64,000 nucleotides of DNA from the NCBI RefSeq assembly GCF_000378985.1, contig NZ_KB905370.1, positions 682,001-746,000 on the forward strand, given 5' to 3'. This DNA comes from Ensifer sp. BR816. Lineage in GTDB: Bacteria; Pseudomonadota; Alphaproteobacteria; Rhizobiales; Rhizobiaceae. The translations under genes were made by a program, and so were the position numbers. The notes under the pieces were generated by a model. It searched no databases, had not been told where the DNA came from, and saw only the letters and a list, made by a program, of their open reading frames with translations. Shown one piece after another: positions 45,116 through 54,702 of the stretch (positions are counted from its first letter, which is position 1; the number at the start of each line of letters is the position of its first letter).

Positions 45116-45275
45116 ACCCCTCCCCAACCCCTCCCCACAAGGGGGAGGGGCTTGCCCGCCGCGGCCCGCCGAGCGCCATCTGCGACGTCCGAACTCGCGG
45201 AACTGTTCGAGCCGGGCGGATTTGGTGCGACACTGTAAGTCCCTCCCCCTTGTGGGGATGGGTTGGGGAGGGGTT
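45116..45275. repeat. palindromic repeat (about 160 bp), copy 1
   Basis: The left arm starts ACCCCTCCCCAACCCCTCCC and includes CACAAGGGGGAGGGGCTT. The right arm starts AAGTCCCTCCCCCTTGTGGG and ends TTGGGGAGGGGT. The arms are near-perfect reverse complements over about 38 bp with an unrelated centre. Copy 2 is at 46434-46596; the two copies flank the DUF1513 gene. Confidence 0.85.
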
Positions 45276-45334
45276 GCGCCTCAGGACCGCCTCTCCGTCG
45301 AGAGCAGTTCACTGTCGACCACCCGGCCAGTCGC

Positions 45335-46417
45335 ATGAGCACCAAAAACCTCGTCGATCGACGCAGCTTCGTCAAAATGGCCGGGGCCGCCTGGATGGCG
45401 ACGCTTGGCGCGCGCGGCGCCTTCGCGCTCGAGCGGACCGACGCCGTCTTCGCCTCGGCCTTCATGGCACCGGACGGCAGCTATGGCGTGGCGACGCTGA
45501 CGGAAGAGGGAGAGATCGTCGAGCGAACGCTCTTGCCGGCGCGGGCGCACGGCATGGCCTTCTCGCCGGCGACCCGCCGGGCGGTCGCCTTTGCGCGCCG
45601 GCCGGGAACCTATGCGATGATCCTGGCGACCGATCGCACTGCCGAGTCGGTCGTCATCACCGCCGCCGAAGGCCGCCACTTCTTCGGCCACGGCTGCTTC
45701 TCGGTCGACGGGAGGCTGCTCTACGCCACGGAGAACGATTTCTCCGCCAATCGTGGCATGATCGGCGTCTATGACGGGACGCGCGGCTTTATCCGCACCG
45801 GCGAATTCCCGACCTATGGCATCGGCCCGCACGACATGACGCTGACCGCCGACGGCCGGACGCTCGCAATCGCCAATGGCGGCATCGAGACCCATCCGGA
45901 TTTCGGCCGCACCAAGCTCAATCTCGACCACATGGAGCCGAGCCTCGCGCTCGTCGACACCGCGACCGGCGCGCTGATCGAGAAACACGGCCTGCCACCG
46001 GAACTGAAGCGGCTTTCCACCCGCCACGTCGACATCGGCGCCGACGGCCGGGTCTGGTTCGCCTGCCAGTACGAGGGCGCGCGCGACGACCTGCCGCCGC
46101 TTGTCGGGTATTTCAAAAAGGGAGAGGAACTGAGTTTTGTCCCCCTGCCCGAGCGCACGACCGCCGCCCTCGCCAATTATGTCGGCGCCATCGCCGTCAA
46201 CCGCCGCGAGGGACTTGTCGGCCTCACATCGCCGAAGGGAAATGTCGCTGTGACGCTCGATGCGAAAACGGGGGCGGTCCTGAAGGAGGAACGGGTCGCG
46301 GATGCGGCGGGCGTTGCCGCCGCGAAGCCCGGCTTCGCCGTCTCCTCCTATGACGGCCGGTTCAGGGACCGCCGAAGCCCGGTCGCCTGGGATCAGCACA
46401 TCGTCCGGCTGGGATAG
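45335..46417 (+). CDS. DUF1513 (beta-propeller-like) Tat-exported protein
   Basis: A 360-aa protein with a twin-arginine signal (DRRSFVKMAGAAWMATLG, then ARGAFA). The body has propeller-like repeats (SPATRRAVAFARRPGTYAM, GHGCFSVDGRLLYATENDFS, GIGPHDMTLTADGRTLAIAN, THPDFGRTKLNLDHMEPSL). DUF1513 genes habitually cluster with imelysins and di-haem DUF1111 genes, so it probably completes the iron-related cluster despite the intervening corA. Role unknown. Confidence 0.88.
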   Translation: MSTKNLVDRRSFVKMAGAAWMATLGARGAFALERTDAVFASAFMAPDGSYGVATLTEEGEIVERTLLPARAHGMAFSPATRRAVAFARRPGTYAMILATDRTAESVVITAAEGRHFFGHGCFSVDGRLLYATENDFSANRGMIGVYDGTRGFIRTGEFPTYGIGPHDMTLTADGRTLAIANGGIETHPDFGRTKLNLDHMEPSLALVDTATGALIEKHGLPPELKRLSTRHVDIGADGRVWFACQYEGARDDLPPLVGYFKKGEELSFVPLPERTTAALANYVGAIAVNRREGLVGLTSPKGNVAVTLDAKTGAVLKEERVADAAGVAAAKPGFAVSSYDGRFRDRRSPVAWDQHIVRLG

Positions 46418-46433
46418 CGCCGGATCGATGAAA

Positions 46434-46596
46434 GACCCCTCCCCAACCCCTCCCCACAGGTGGGAGGGGCTTAACCTGCCGCGCCGTTTCCACTTCTGTT
46501 TCAGCGCTTCGACGAGCGCAATGGCGGGAAGCTGCGCAGGCGATCGCCGCGGCCGCGTAGCCCCTCCCACCTGTGGGGAGGGGTTGGGGAGAGGTC
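46434..46596. repeat. palindromic repeat (163 bp), copy 2
   Basis: Terminal inverted repeats of 38 bp match at all but one position (start GACCCCTCCCCAACCCC; end GGGGTTGGGGAGAGGTC). The centre (46472-46558) is unrelated to copy 1. It lies between two convergent genes and could act as a bidirectional terminator. Confidence 0.85.
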
Positions 46597-46606
46597 TTCT
46601 CCGGAA

Positions 46607-47161
46607 TCAGGCCGAACGATCCCCGAGCCCCGAAAGCGTTGCCAGGTCATCCCAGCGATAGGCGATCTGCTCCAGGCTCTCGCGGCCGACGCTGACCCGC
46701 CCCTCTCCCACCGCTCGTGCCCCGAGCCGCTCGTAGAAGGCCCGGTTCGGATTGGCTGCCAGCACCCAGGCAAAGAGCGACGAGGCCTGCATTTCCCGGC
46801 AATGGGCCGCGACGGTGCGCACCAGTGCCGAGCCGATGCCGGCGCCGTGAAATTCCGGCAGAAGATAGAGCTCGTAGAGTTCCCGGTCGAAGGCCGGTGG
46901 CATGGACCGCGCCCGGCCGTAATTGGCGAAGCCGATCACCCGCTCTTTCGAGAGATCAACGGCGACCAGGAGGAAGGCTGCTGGAATCCGCATTCGCCGC
47001 GCATGGCCGATAGCCTGGTCCTCGACTTTCATGGCGTCGAGATAGGCATCGGAAATGATCCCGCGAAAGGTCGCGCGCCAGGTGCTCACCAGCACCGACG
47101 CGATCATCATCACGTCATCCGGTATGGCCGGGCGGATCTCTATGCGCCTGAAATTCCTCAT
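46607..47161 (-). CDS. GNAT-family N-acetyltransferase
   Basis: A 184-aa protein with GNAT motifs: RPAIPDDVMMIASVLVSTWR, FANYGRARSMPPAFDRELYE, acetyl-CoA loop LPEFHGAGIGSALVRTV and the C-terminal ANPNRAFYERLGARAVGEGR. Substrate unknown. The start at 47161 is chosen because upstream codons (to 47488) run antisense to the thioesterase gene and look unconserved. Confidence 0.88.
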   Translation of the reverse strand: MRNFRRIEIRPAIPDDVMMIASVLVSTWRATFRGIISDAYLDAMKVEDQAIGHARRMRIPAAFLLVAVDLSKERVIGFANYGRARSMPPAFDRELYELYLLPEFHGAGIGSALVRTVAAHCREMQASSLFAWVLAANPNRAFYERLGARAVGEGRVSVGRESLEQIAYRWDDLATLSGLGDRSA

Positions 47162-47320
47162 CAGGATGATATATGGATGCGACGTGCCTCCCGAAAGTCC
47201 GTCGGCACCGGGTTCGCGGCCGTGACGTGCGGACGATTGCGCTTGTCCTCGGTCGCGACGCATGCAACTGTCGGCGCGATCGGGCATTCCGGTCCGTTTC
47301 GGCAAGGGGCTTTTTAACTG

Positions 47321-47773
47321 ATGGACGACAGCGAGCCGCACGATTTTCGTGCCCGCATCCGGGAGAGTTTCGGCCGCCAGGCCGCCATGCGCACGATCGG
47401 GGCGGAACTCACCCTCGTCGAGCAGGGCACGGTGGAAATCGAACTGCCGTTCGATCCCAAGCTGACGCAGCAACATGGTCTCCTGCATGCCGGCGTGATC
47501 TCGGCGGCACTCGATGCCGCCGGCACCTATGCGGCCTATTCGCTCATCGATCCCGACGCCTCGCTGCTGACGATCGAATTCAAGGTCAATCTCCTGTCGC
47601 CCGGCCGCGGCGAGCGCTTCCTCTTTCGCGGCGAGGTTACGAAGCCGGGCACGACGATCATCGTTTCGGACGGCAAGGCCTATGCGGTGAGGTCGGACGG
47701 GCCGGCGAAGCTGATCGCCTCGATGACCGGAACGATGATGGTGGTGCGCGGCCGCGAGGGGATCGAGGGATGA
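47321..47773 (+). CDS. PaaI-family (hotdog-fold) thioesterase
   Basis: A 150-aa hotdog-fold protein with the PaaI signature QQHGLLHAGVISAALDAAGT (helix with catalytic region), FKVNLLSPGRGERFLFRGEV and IIVSDGKAYAV. Hydrolyses acyl-CoA thioesters; acyl group unknown. The stop overlaps the start of the following nucleosidase gene (ATGA). Confidence 0.9.
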   Translation: MDDSEPHDFRARIRESFGRQAAMRTIGAELTLVEQGTVEIELPFDPKLTQQHGLLHAGVISAALDAAGTYAAYSLIDPDASLLTIEFKVNLLSPGRGERFLFRGEVTKPGTTIIVSDGKAYAVRSDGPAKLIASMTGTMMVVRGREGIEG

Positions 47774-48408
47774 GTTTCGAGTTGAAGCCGGTCGCCGGCA
47801 AGAACATCCTCTACGTGATGGCCGTCGACCCGGAATACGGCCCCTGCCTTCGCGACCGGATCAGGCCGCTGATGACCGGCGTCGGCCCGGTCGAGGCGGC
47901 CGTCGGCCTGACCAGGGCGCTTTGCGAGCTCAAGGCTTCGGGCAGGCTGCCGGATCTTCTCGTCTCGCTCGGCTCCGCCGGTTCCTCGACGCTCGAACAA
48001 ACGGAAATCTACCAGGCGACCTCGGTCGGCTATCGCGACATGGACGCCTCGCCGCTCGGCTTCGAGAAGGGCGCGACGCCCTTTCTCGACCTGCCGGCCG
48101 TCGTCAAGCTGCCGCATCGCGTCCCGGGCGTGAAGGAGGCGCGGCTTTCGACCGGCGCCAATATCGTCTCCGGCAAGGCCTATGACGATATCGACGCCGA
48201 CATGGTCGAGATGGAGACCTACGCCATCCTGCGCGCCTGCCAGGCCTTCGGCGTACCGCTGATCGGGCTGCGCGGCATATCGGACGGCAAGGCCGAGCTG
48301 AAACATGTCGACGACTGGACGGAATATCTGCACATCATCGACGAGAGGCTGGCAGGCGCCATCGATCGGCTCGAAGACGCTCTCGCAAGCGGCGAAATCC
48401 GGCTCTGA
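47770..48408 (+). CDS. 5'-methylthioadenosine/S-adenosylhomocysteine nucleosidase-like protein
   Basis: A 212-aa phosphorylase-fold protein: ILYVMAVDPEYGPCL, TGVGPVEAAVGLTRAL, VSLGSAGSSTLEQTEIYQAT, VEMETYAILRACQAFGVPLI and GISDGKAELKHVDDWTEYL. These match the purine nucleoside phosphorylase/MTAN family, with the catalytic Glu and the D of GISDG present. Cleaves the N-glycosidic bond of MTA/SAH. Start overlaps the thioesterase stop. Confidence 0.88.
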   Translation: MSFELKPVAGKNILYVMAVDPEYGPCLRDRIRPLMTGVGPVEAAVGLTRALCELKASGRLPDLLVSLGSAGSSTLEQTEIYQATSVGYRDMDASPLGFEKGATPFLDLPAVVKLPHRVPGVKEARLSTGANIVSGKAYDDIDADMVEMETYAILRACQAFGVPLIGLRGISDGKAELKHVDDWTEYLHIIDERLAGAIDRLEDALASGEIRL

Positions 48409-48514
48409 CGGTTCTGCAGGAGGTCCGAAATTGTCGGGGTGCAATGAAATCGTTGCGCCAAGGGCGGCCTTTCATTAAAGGCTCGCCATGATCAAGCTTG
48501 CCTGAAGGCCCGCC

Positions 48515-50077
48515 ATGACCCAGACAGCCCATCCCGACACCGTCCTGATCGTCGATTTCGGCAGCCAGGTAACGCAGCTCATCGCGCGGCGCGTGCGCGA
48601 GGCCGGCGTCTATTGCGAGATCGTGCCGTTCCAATCGGCCGAAGAGGGCTTCGAGCGCCTGAAGCCGAAGGCCGTGATCCTGTCCGGCAGCCCGGCCTCG
48701 ACGCTCGACATCGGCTCGCCGCGCGCGCCTTCGGCGATCTTCGAAAGCGGCCTGCCGGTCTTCGGCATCTGCTACGGCCAGCAGACCATGTGCGCGCAGC
48801 TCGGCGGCAAAGTGGAAAGCGGCCATCATCGCGAATTCGGCCGCGCCTTCCTGGAAGTCGAAAAGGAATGCGCCCTCTTCGACGGGGTCTGGTCGCTCGG
48901 CTCCCGCCATCAGGTCTGGATGTCGCATGGCGACCGCGTTACCGCGCTGCCGGAAGGCTTCGAGGTGGTGGCGACCTCGTCCAATGCCCCCTTCGCCTTC
49001 ATCGCCGACGAGACGCGCAAATATTACGCCGTGCAGTTCCATCCGGAAGTGGTGCACACGCCCGACGGCGCCAAGCTGATCTCCAACTTCGTCCACAAGA
49101 TCGCCGGAATCCGCGGCGACTGGACGATGTCGGCCTACCGCGCCAAGGCGGTCGAAGCGATCCGCGAGCAGGTCGGCGACAAGAAGGTGATCTGCGCGCT
49201 TTCGGGCGGCGTCGATTCTTCCGTTGCAGCGCTCCTCATCCACGAGGCGGTCGGCGACCAGCTCACCTGCATCCTCGTCGACCACGGCCTGATGCGCAAG
49301 GACGAGGCGGCGAATGTCGTCGCCATGTTCCAGGAGCATTACAACCTGCATCTCCTCCATATCGATGCCTCCGACCGCTTCATCGGCGAGCTTACGGGCG
49401 TCAGCGATCCGGAAACCAAGCGCAAGATCATCGGGCGACTGTTCATCGAGGTCTTCGAGGAAGAGGCGAAGAAGCTCGGCGGCGCCGATTTCCTCGCCCA
49501 GGGCACGCTCTATCCTGACGTGATCGAAAGCGTTTCCTTCACCGGCGGCCCGTCGGTGACGATCAAGTCGCACCACAATGTCGGCGGCCTGCCGGAGCGC
49601 ATGAACATGCAGCTCGTCGAGCCGCTGCGCGAGCTCTTCAAGGACGAGGTGCGCGTGCTCGGCCGCGAACTCGGCCTGCCGGACAGCTTCATCGGCCGCC
49701 ACCCCTTCCCCGGCCCCGGCCTTGCCATCCGCTGCCCCGGCGGGATTTCCCGCGAGAAGCTCGAAATCCTGCGCGAGGCGGATGCCATCTATCTCGACGA
49801 GATCCGCAAGGCGGGCCTCTACGACGCCATCTGGCAGGCCTTCGCCGTGCTTCTGCCGGTGCAGACGGTCGGCGTCATGGGCGACGGGCGGACCTACGAA
49901 TTCGTCTGTGCACTGCGCGCCGTCACCTCGGTCGACGGCATGACCGCCGACTTCTACCACTACGACATGGAATTCCTGGGCCGCGCGGCGACCCGTATCA
50001 TCAACGAGGTGCGCGGCATCAACCGCGTCGTCTACGACGTCACCTCGAAGCCGCCGGGCACGATCGAGTGGGAGTGA
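48515..50077 (+). CDS. guaA: GMP synthase (glutamine-hydrolysing)
   Basis: XMP to GMP, last step of guanine nucleotide synthesis. The 520-aa product has the class I glutaminase domain ([17 protein letters not shown] with catalytic Cys near 86; [11 protein letters not shown]), the ATP-pyrophosphatase P-loop [14 protein letters not shown], and the C-terminal dimerisation domain ending [19 protein letters not shown]. Start ATG 48515. About 105 bases precede it with no recognisable riboswitch. Confidence 0.97.
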   Translation: MTQTAHPDTVLIVDFGSQVTQLIARRVREAGVYCEIVPFQSAEEGFERLKPKAVILSGSPASTLDIGSPRAPSAIFESGLPVFGICYGQQTMCAQLGGKVESGHHREFGRAFLEVEKECALFDGVWSLGSRHQVWMSHGDRVTALPEGFEVVATSSNAPFAFIADETRKYYAVQFHPEVVHTPDGAKLISNFVHKIAGIRGDWTMSAYRAKAVEAIREQVGDKKVICALSGGVDSSVAALLIHEAVGDQLTCILVDHGLMRKDEAANVVAMFQEHYNLHLLHIDASDRFIGELTGVSDPETKRKIIGRLFIEVFEEEAKKLGGADFLAQGTLYPDVIESVSFTGGPSVTIKSHHNVGGLPERMNMQLVEPLRELFKDEVRVLGRELGLPDSFIGRHPFPGPGLAIRCPGGISREKLEILREADAIYLDEIRKAGLYDAIWQAFAVLLPVQTVGVMGDGRTYEFVCALRAVTSVDGMTADFYHYDMEFLGRAATRIINEVRGINRVVYDVTSKPPGTIEWE

Positions 50078-50196
50078 GGGGCGGACCCCCGACAAGGCAG
50101 GGGTGTGTTCGCTGAGGACAATCCGTCCAACAACTTGTGTCCGAGCGATTTCCGTATAGGCTGGCCCCGCTTCATGCATGCGGCGAGGGGAGCACG

Positions 50197-50622
50197 ATGG
50201 CAAAGGCAGGATGGACGTGGGTCAAGACGCTCGCCCCTGACCAGAAAGCCGCCATCGCCGCCACGTGCGAAAGATTCATCGCCGAGAAACTGAAACCCCG
50301 CTTCCGTCCGCAGATTCGGCCGATGGCGTTCAACTACCCGATCGACATTCTCGGCAAGTGGCGGGGCAGCAAGTACAGCTTCATCACGCGCTATCGCTCC
50401 GGCTTTGCCGACAATGCCGGCGAGGAATTCGACACGGGCTTTGCACGCCTCGATCATCGGGAGGAAAGCCTCACGGACGTCCTGTTCGACGTCATGTGGT
50501 ACAGGCACACGGGGCGATGGTGGCGCCTGTATTCCGGCGTCCCCCTCGAAGAGGCGCTCCACCTCATCGAACCGAAGAGGTGCTTCAGCCCCTATGAACT
50601 CTGCAAGCAAACCACGCTTTAG
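50197..50622 (+). CDS. hypothetical protein (DUF3024-like)
   Basis: A 141-aa protein with a conserved-looking RFRPQIRPMAFNYPIDILGKW, SFITRYRSGFADNAGEEFDT and WYRHTGRWWRLYSGVP. The beta-rich core with many aromatics resembles small DUF3024-type proteins, but the match is not secure. ATG 50197 follows GGGGAG. Its last 29 bases overlap the SWIM-finger gene, so they are translationally linked; function likely tied to that gene. Confidence 0.65.
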   Translation: MAKAGWTWVKTLAPDQKAAIAATCERFIAEKLKPRFRPQIRPMAFNYPIDILGKWRGSKYSFITRYRSGFADNAGEEFDTGFARLDHREESLTDVLFDVMWYRHTGRWWRLYSGVPLEEALHLIEPKRCFSPYELCKQTTL

Positions 50623-52273
50623 CACCGGTGCCTTGCGCAACCTCGTCGGCAGCAAGGTCTATGCACGCGGCGAGGCGTATTTTCGCGACAATCGCGTCGA
50701 GCTCCTCGCCGTTCAGCCGCAACGCGTGCTGGCGCAGGTGAACGGCACCGAGGACTACCGGGTCGAGCTTAACGGCCGCGGCGAGACGATCGACGGCAAC
50801 TGCTCCTGCCCGGCCTTCGAGGATCGGGGCTGTTGCAAGCACATGGTTGCGACCGCACTGGCGGCGAACGCTGGCGGCCAGGGGGCCGAAGAGGACGGCG
50901 TCGATGCGGCGACGCGTATCCGCACCTATTTGCAAAGCAAGGGCGTCGACGCGCTCATCGACATGATCATGGACCTCAGCGAGTTCGATCTGGCGCTGTT
51001 CCGCCGATTGGACATGGCCGCCGCTGCGACGCATGGCGACGGCAAGGCGATCCAGACGCGGATGCTCCGGGCGATCGACGGCGCCACACATACGGACGGC
51101 TACGTGGGATATCGCGAGGCAGACGAATGGGCCGCGGGCGTGGCGGCGGTGCTCGACACTCTCGCCGGCCTCTCTGCTGCTGGCCATGGCGCGCTTGCAC
51201 GCGAACTTGCGGAACGGTCGATCGACCGGATCGAAGACGCGCTCCAGGACATCGATGATTCCGATGGCCACGGCAGCGAGCTTCTCACTCAGGCCCGCGA
51301 CATCCATCTCGCTTCGGTGCGCGTTGCTCGACCGGACCCCGCTACGCTCGCCCAGTACCTCTTCGAGCGCGAGATGGGCGGGGACTACGACACGTTCTTC
51401 AACGCCGCCGGCATCTATGCGGATGTCCTGGGTGCAGAGGGGCTCGCCGAGTATCGCCGTCTCGCCCTCGTGGAATGGGAGAAACTGCCGCCAAGGCGCG
51501 GCGGCGGCGTGCGGAACCGAACCGAATATGTAGCCGGTTATGGTCAGTTGCAGCGCATCCTCGATACGGTCGCCGCAGACGAAGGCGATATCGCGGCGCG
51601 CATCGCACTGCGCACGAAGGACCTGTCGTCACCGTCGAACTATCTGGAACTGGCTGACTTCTGCCGGCGGCATGACCGCGAGGACGAGGCTCTTCGCTGG
51701 GTCGAGGAGGGCCTGTGGATCTTCGAAGACGAACGGCAGGACGAGCGGCTCGTCTTCCTCGCTGCCGACCTGCTGACGAAGGTTGGCCGGGGTACGGAAG
51801 CCTTGCAGCTTTTGTGGCGTGCCTTCGAATCTCCGAGTTCCGCGCTCTATGAACGGCTTCGCCAGTTGGAGGGGGAGGCCGCATGCGACAAGGCGGTAAG
51901 GCTCATCGAGTCCCGGTTCGCCAAACAGGATGGCTTTCGTTTCGCCCAACCCGATCTTCTCATCGAGATCCTGATAAAAGAAAATCGGTTCGACACAGCC
52001 TGGGCGGCGGCGGAAAAATACGACGTATCGGTCTATAAGAGACAAAGTCTCGCGCGCGCGAGCGAAGCCACTCATCCGCAGCACGCAGTCCGGGTCTATG
52101 CCGAGCGCGTGGAGGAGCTCGTCAAGCTCGGAGGCAACCACAACTACGAGGAAGCGGCAGCGCTGATCGCGCGCATCGGCAGCTGGCGAAACGCCACCGA
52201 GCACTCGGCCTATCTCGCCGAACTGAAGGCGCAGCATAACCGCAAGCGCAACTTCATGAAGCTCCTGGAGTGA
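50594..52273 (+). CDS. SWIM zinc-finger protein
   Basis: A 559-aa protein. Near residue 60 the SWIM pattern is GNCSCPAFEDRGCCKHMVAT (CxC, then CxH), a zinc-binding module that can contact DNA or protein. The N terminus GALRNLVGSKVYARGEAYF is typical of SWIM proteins. The rest is helical with repeat-like segments (DRIEDALQDIDDSDGH, EEGLWIFEDERQDERLVFLA, QRILDTV). No helicase domain follows. Overlaps the preceding gene; four bases after its stop begins the decayed nucleotidyltransferase gene. Confidence 0.85.
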   Translation: MNSASKPRFSTGALRNLVGSKVYARGEAYFRDNRVELLAVQPQRVLAQVNGTEDYRVELNGRGETIDGNCSCPAFEDRGCCKHMVATALAANAGGQGAEEDGVDAATRIRTYLQSKGVDALIDMIMDLSEFDLALFRRLDMAAAATHGDGKAIQTRMLRAIDGATHTDGYVGYREADEWAAGVAAVLDTLAGLSAAGHGALARELAERSIDRIEDALQDIDDSDGHGSELLTQARDIHLASVRVARPDPATLAQYLFEREMGGDYDTFFNAAGIYADVLGAEGLAEYRRLALVEWEKLPPRRGGGVRNRTEYVAGYGQLQRILDTVAADEGDIAARIALRTKDLSSPSNYLELADFCRRHDREDEALRWVEEGLWIFEDERQDERLVFLAADLLTKVGRGTEALQLLWRAFESPSSALYERLRQLEGEAACDKAVRLIESRFAKQDGFRFAQPDLLIEILIKENRFDTAWAAAEKYDVSVYKRQSLARASEATHPQHAVRVYAERVEELVKLGGNHNYEEAAALIARIGSWRNATEHSAYLAELKAQHNRKRNFMKLLE

Positions 52274-52277
52274 TCGA

Positions 52278-52864
52278 ATGCGTCGCGCCGAGATCGACAG
52301 CCAGAACCGCTATCTTCTCAAGCGACCGCAGGATTACCGCCTGGCGGCGGACATCATCGCTCGCGCTTGGGCGACCTTCCCGGAAGTCGAGGCGATCGCC
52401 GTCATCGGCTCGGTTGCAAAGCCGCTGTGGAAGGAGGTCCCCGTTTCAGAGACTTTCGCCGCCGCGGCATCGAGGTCTGGCACGAATGCGGCGATCTCGA
52501 CAGGGCCATCTGGATCGACTCGCAGGAGCGGCTCGGCGACCTGCGGAAAGCGTGCACCAGGGCCCTGCGCGCGGCCTTCGAAGCGGGAGCAGGCATGAGC
52601 GTTCCGAGCAATGAGGTCGATGGCTTCCTGTTCGAACCGGGCAGCGACCGTTATCTCGGGCGCCTCTGCAAGTTCAGCCGGTGTCCCAAAGGCAAATTCG
52701 ATTGCCCTACGCCAGGCTGAGGCGCAATCCCCTTCAACAAGGTCGTCGCGGGATTTGCGCCGCGTGCCGACCTGTTGGAGCCGGCGCGCTATGCGATGCT
52801 CTATGAGCGGGGAAAGGGAGTGCTGCGCTCCGCGCTCGACCTGCCCACGGTCGAAGAGGATTGA
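52278..52864 (+). pseudogene. nucleotidyltransferase-like gene, frameshift plus stop
   Basis: From ATG 52278 the frame reads DSQNRYLLKRPQDYRLAADI, then AIAVIGSVAKPLWKEVP, a GS motif as in nucleotidyltransferases. At the CCCC run near 52439 the frame is lost. One added C restores PRFRDFRRRGIEVWHECGDLDRAIW... continuing to CKFSRCPKGKFDCPTPG, a TGA at about 52719, then GAIPFNKVVAGFAPRADLLE and EARYAMLYERGKGV-like sequence to the TGA at 52862. So two lesions. It sits four bases after the SWIM-finger gene, apparently a former operon partner. Confidence 0.75.
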
Positions 52865-52910
52865 TTCGGCCAGTCAATCGGCTTGCGTGGCGAGGCTCAA
52901 GCAAATAGCG

Positions 52911-54002
52911 ATGGGTATCGCCCGAACCATTGAGGACGGCAAAGTGGAAATTTCCGAGATCATCATCGCCGGCGACACGCCTGGCCTCGAATGGCGGCTG
53001 CCGGTGTTCCGGTTCACCGGGACCAGACCCGAGGCACCGCGGACCTATATCCAGGCCGCCCTCCACGCCAACGAACTGCCAGGCACAGCACTGCTTCATT
53101 TTCTCGTGGAGCGACTGCGCCAGGCCGAAAGCGAAGGCGCAATCCTCGGCGACATCACCGTCGTCCCACAGGCAAATCCGATCGGCTCGGCGCAGACGCA
53201 TTTCGGCGAGCTGCAGGGCCGGTTCGATCTCGGCACCCGCACCAATTTCAATCGCGATTTTCCCCTGATCACACTCGGCGAGCGCGCCGGCCTCATTGAA
53301 GATCTCGACCGGCATTCGGCCATCGACCGGCTGAAGCGGCAGCTTCTGCATAAGGCACTCAGTTGCGATCTCGTTCTCGACCTGCATTGCGACGACGAGG
53401 GGCTGCAATACGCCTATATCGACGAGGCCTTCTGGCCCGAGGCGGCCGATCTTGCCGCTGCACTCGGCATGGATGCGGTGTTTCTCTCGGATGGCGAAAG
53501 CTCCGCCTTCGAGGAGGCCGTCGCCTATGCCTGGAAGTGCGAGAACACCGGCGAGAAGAAGGCCCTGCGCGACCGGCTCTCGGTGACCGTCGAACTTCGC
53601 GGCACGCGCGACGTCTATCCGGAAATGGCCCGCAAGGATGCGGAAGGACTCTACAGTTTCCTCGCTGCGCGCGGCGTCGTCGCGGCGGATCGCGCGTCCC
53701 TTCCGGCCTTTGGCGGGGTCGTTGCGCCGCTCGACAATATCGAGATGATCCGTGCGCCGGAGGCGGGCGCCATCCTCTTCCACAAGGACATCGGCGAGCG
53801 CATCAAAACCGGAGACCTGCTCGCGACGATCCTGACGAGGCCCGGCATGCCGGATGGAGCGGTCGAGGTTCGGGCGCCCCAGGACGGCCTGATCGTCACC
53901 CGCGTTTCGACCCGCATCGCCCGCCGCCGGTCGGACCTGATGAAGATCGCCTGCGCCGAGCCGTCGCGGGCGATCCGCAGGCCGGGTACGCTGGAACCGT
54001 GA
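52911..54002 (+). CDS. succinylglutamate desuccinylase/aspartoacylase-family protein
   Basis: A 363-aa zinc carboxypeptidase-fold protein: AALHANELPGTALLHFLVE (His-x-x-Glu zinc site), NPIGSAQTHFGELQGRFD, TNFNRDFPLI, LDLHCDDEGLQYAYIDE (second zinc His) and VTVELRGTRDVYPEM (catalytic Glu). C-terminal beta domain GAILFHKDIGERIKTGDLL, as in desuccinylase-like deacylases. Acts on an N-acyl amino acid or similar; substrate unknown. ATG 52911 is the first start after the pseudogene. Confidence 0.85.
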   Translation: MGIARTIEDGKVEISEIIIAGDTPGLEWRLPVFRFTGTRPEAPRTYIQAALHANELPGTALLHFLVERLRQAESEGAILGDITVVPQANPIGSAQTHFGELQGRFDLGTRTNFNRDFPLITLGERAGLIEDLDRHSAIDRLKRQLLHKALSCDLVLDLHCDDEGLQYAYIDEAFWPEAADLAAALGMDAVFLSDGESSAFEEAVAYAWKCENTGEKKALRDRLSVTVELRGTRDVYPEMARKDAEGLYSFLAARGVVAADRASLPAFGGVVAPLDNIEMIRAPEAGAILFHKDIGERIKTGDLLATILTRPGMPDGAVEVRAPQDGLIVTRVSTRIARRRSDLMKIACAEPSRAIRRPGTLEP

Positions 54003-54020
54003 CTCTTTGAGTGCCGCCGC

Positions 54021-54491
54021 CTACGGCGTAGCGCCACCCTGCATTTTCGGGCTGTCGAGCAGGATGGTCGAGCGCAGCGTCTTGATCTCCGCGATCTGCT
54101 CGAACTCGCTCCACAGCAGGCGCTTGTAATCCGCCACGTCGCGCACCGCGATCTTCAGCAGGAAGTCGAAATCGCCGGCGACGGTGTGGCACTCGACCAC
54201 CTCCGGCATGCGCGACACCAGTTCGATGAAGCGCTGGCCGACCTTGCTGGCGGTGCGTTCCAGCGTCACCTCGACAAAGGCGTGAAATCCGATCCCCAGC
54301 GCCTTCGGGTCGACGATCACCGTCTGGCGGATCACGCCGGACGAATAGAGACGCGCCAGCCGCCGCGACAGCGGCGCCGGCGACAGGCCAATCCGGGCGG
54401 CGAGTTCGTTGTTGCTCAGCGATGCGTCGTCGATCAGCAGCCTGATGATCCGCCGGTCGGTCGCGTCCAGTCCCGTTCTTTCGATTTCCAT
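54021..54491 (-). CDS. Lrp/AsnC-family regulator
   Basis: A 156-aa protein: HTH near residues 10-55 (LDATDRRIIRLLIDDASLSN, NELAARIGLSPAPLSRRLAR), then RAM domain with MPEVVECHTVAGDFDFLLKI. Divergent from the aromatic aminotransferase gene across a 210-bp gap; likely controls it in response to an amino acid. Ligand unknown. Confidence 0.9.
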   Translation of the reverse strand: MEIERTGLDATDRRIIRLLIDDASLSNNELAARIGLSPAPLSRRLARLYSSGVIRQTVIVDPKALGIGFHAFVEVTLERTASKVGQRFIELVSRMPEVVECHTVAGDFDFLLKIAVRDVADYKRLLWSEFEQIAEIKTLRSTILLDSPKMQGGATP

Positions 54492-54702
54492 GAGGCCTCA
54501 CCGCGGGCTTGAGCAAATTTGATGCAGTATGTACGCATTCTATCGCAAAAATGCGCATGAGTAGCGGCAAATCCAGGCAAATACGGCGTCGAATTTGCGC
54601 CAGGCTTGTTCTACATAGGAAACCGACAAGCCGCTAATGCGGCTTGCGTTTGAGCCAACGCAAGACGACTATCGACTGATCCCAGTTCCAAGGATTTTCC
54701 AG

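Noticed and set aside
48335..50203. 622-codon open frame antisense to guaA
   Set aside because: Shadow of guaA; composition (many R, D, V, L) and lack of any domain are typical of antisense frames in GC-rich DNA.
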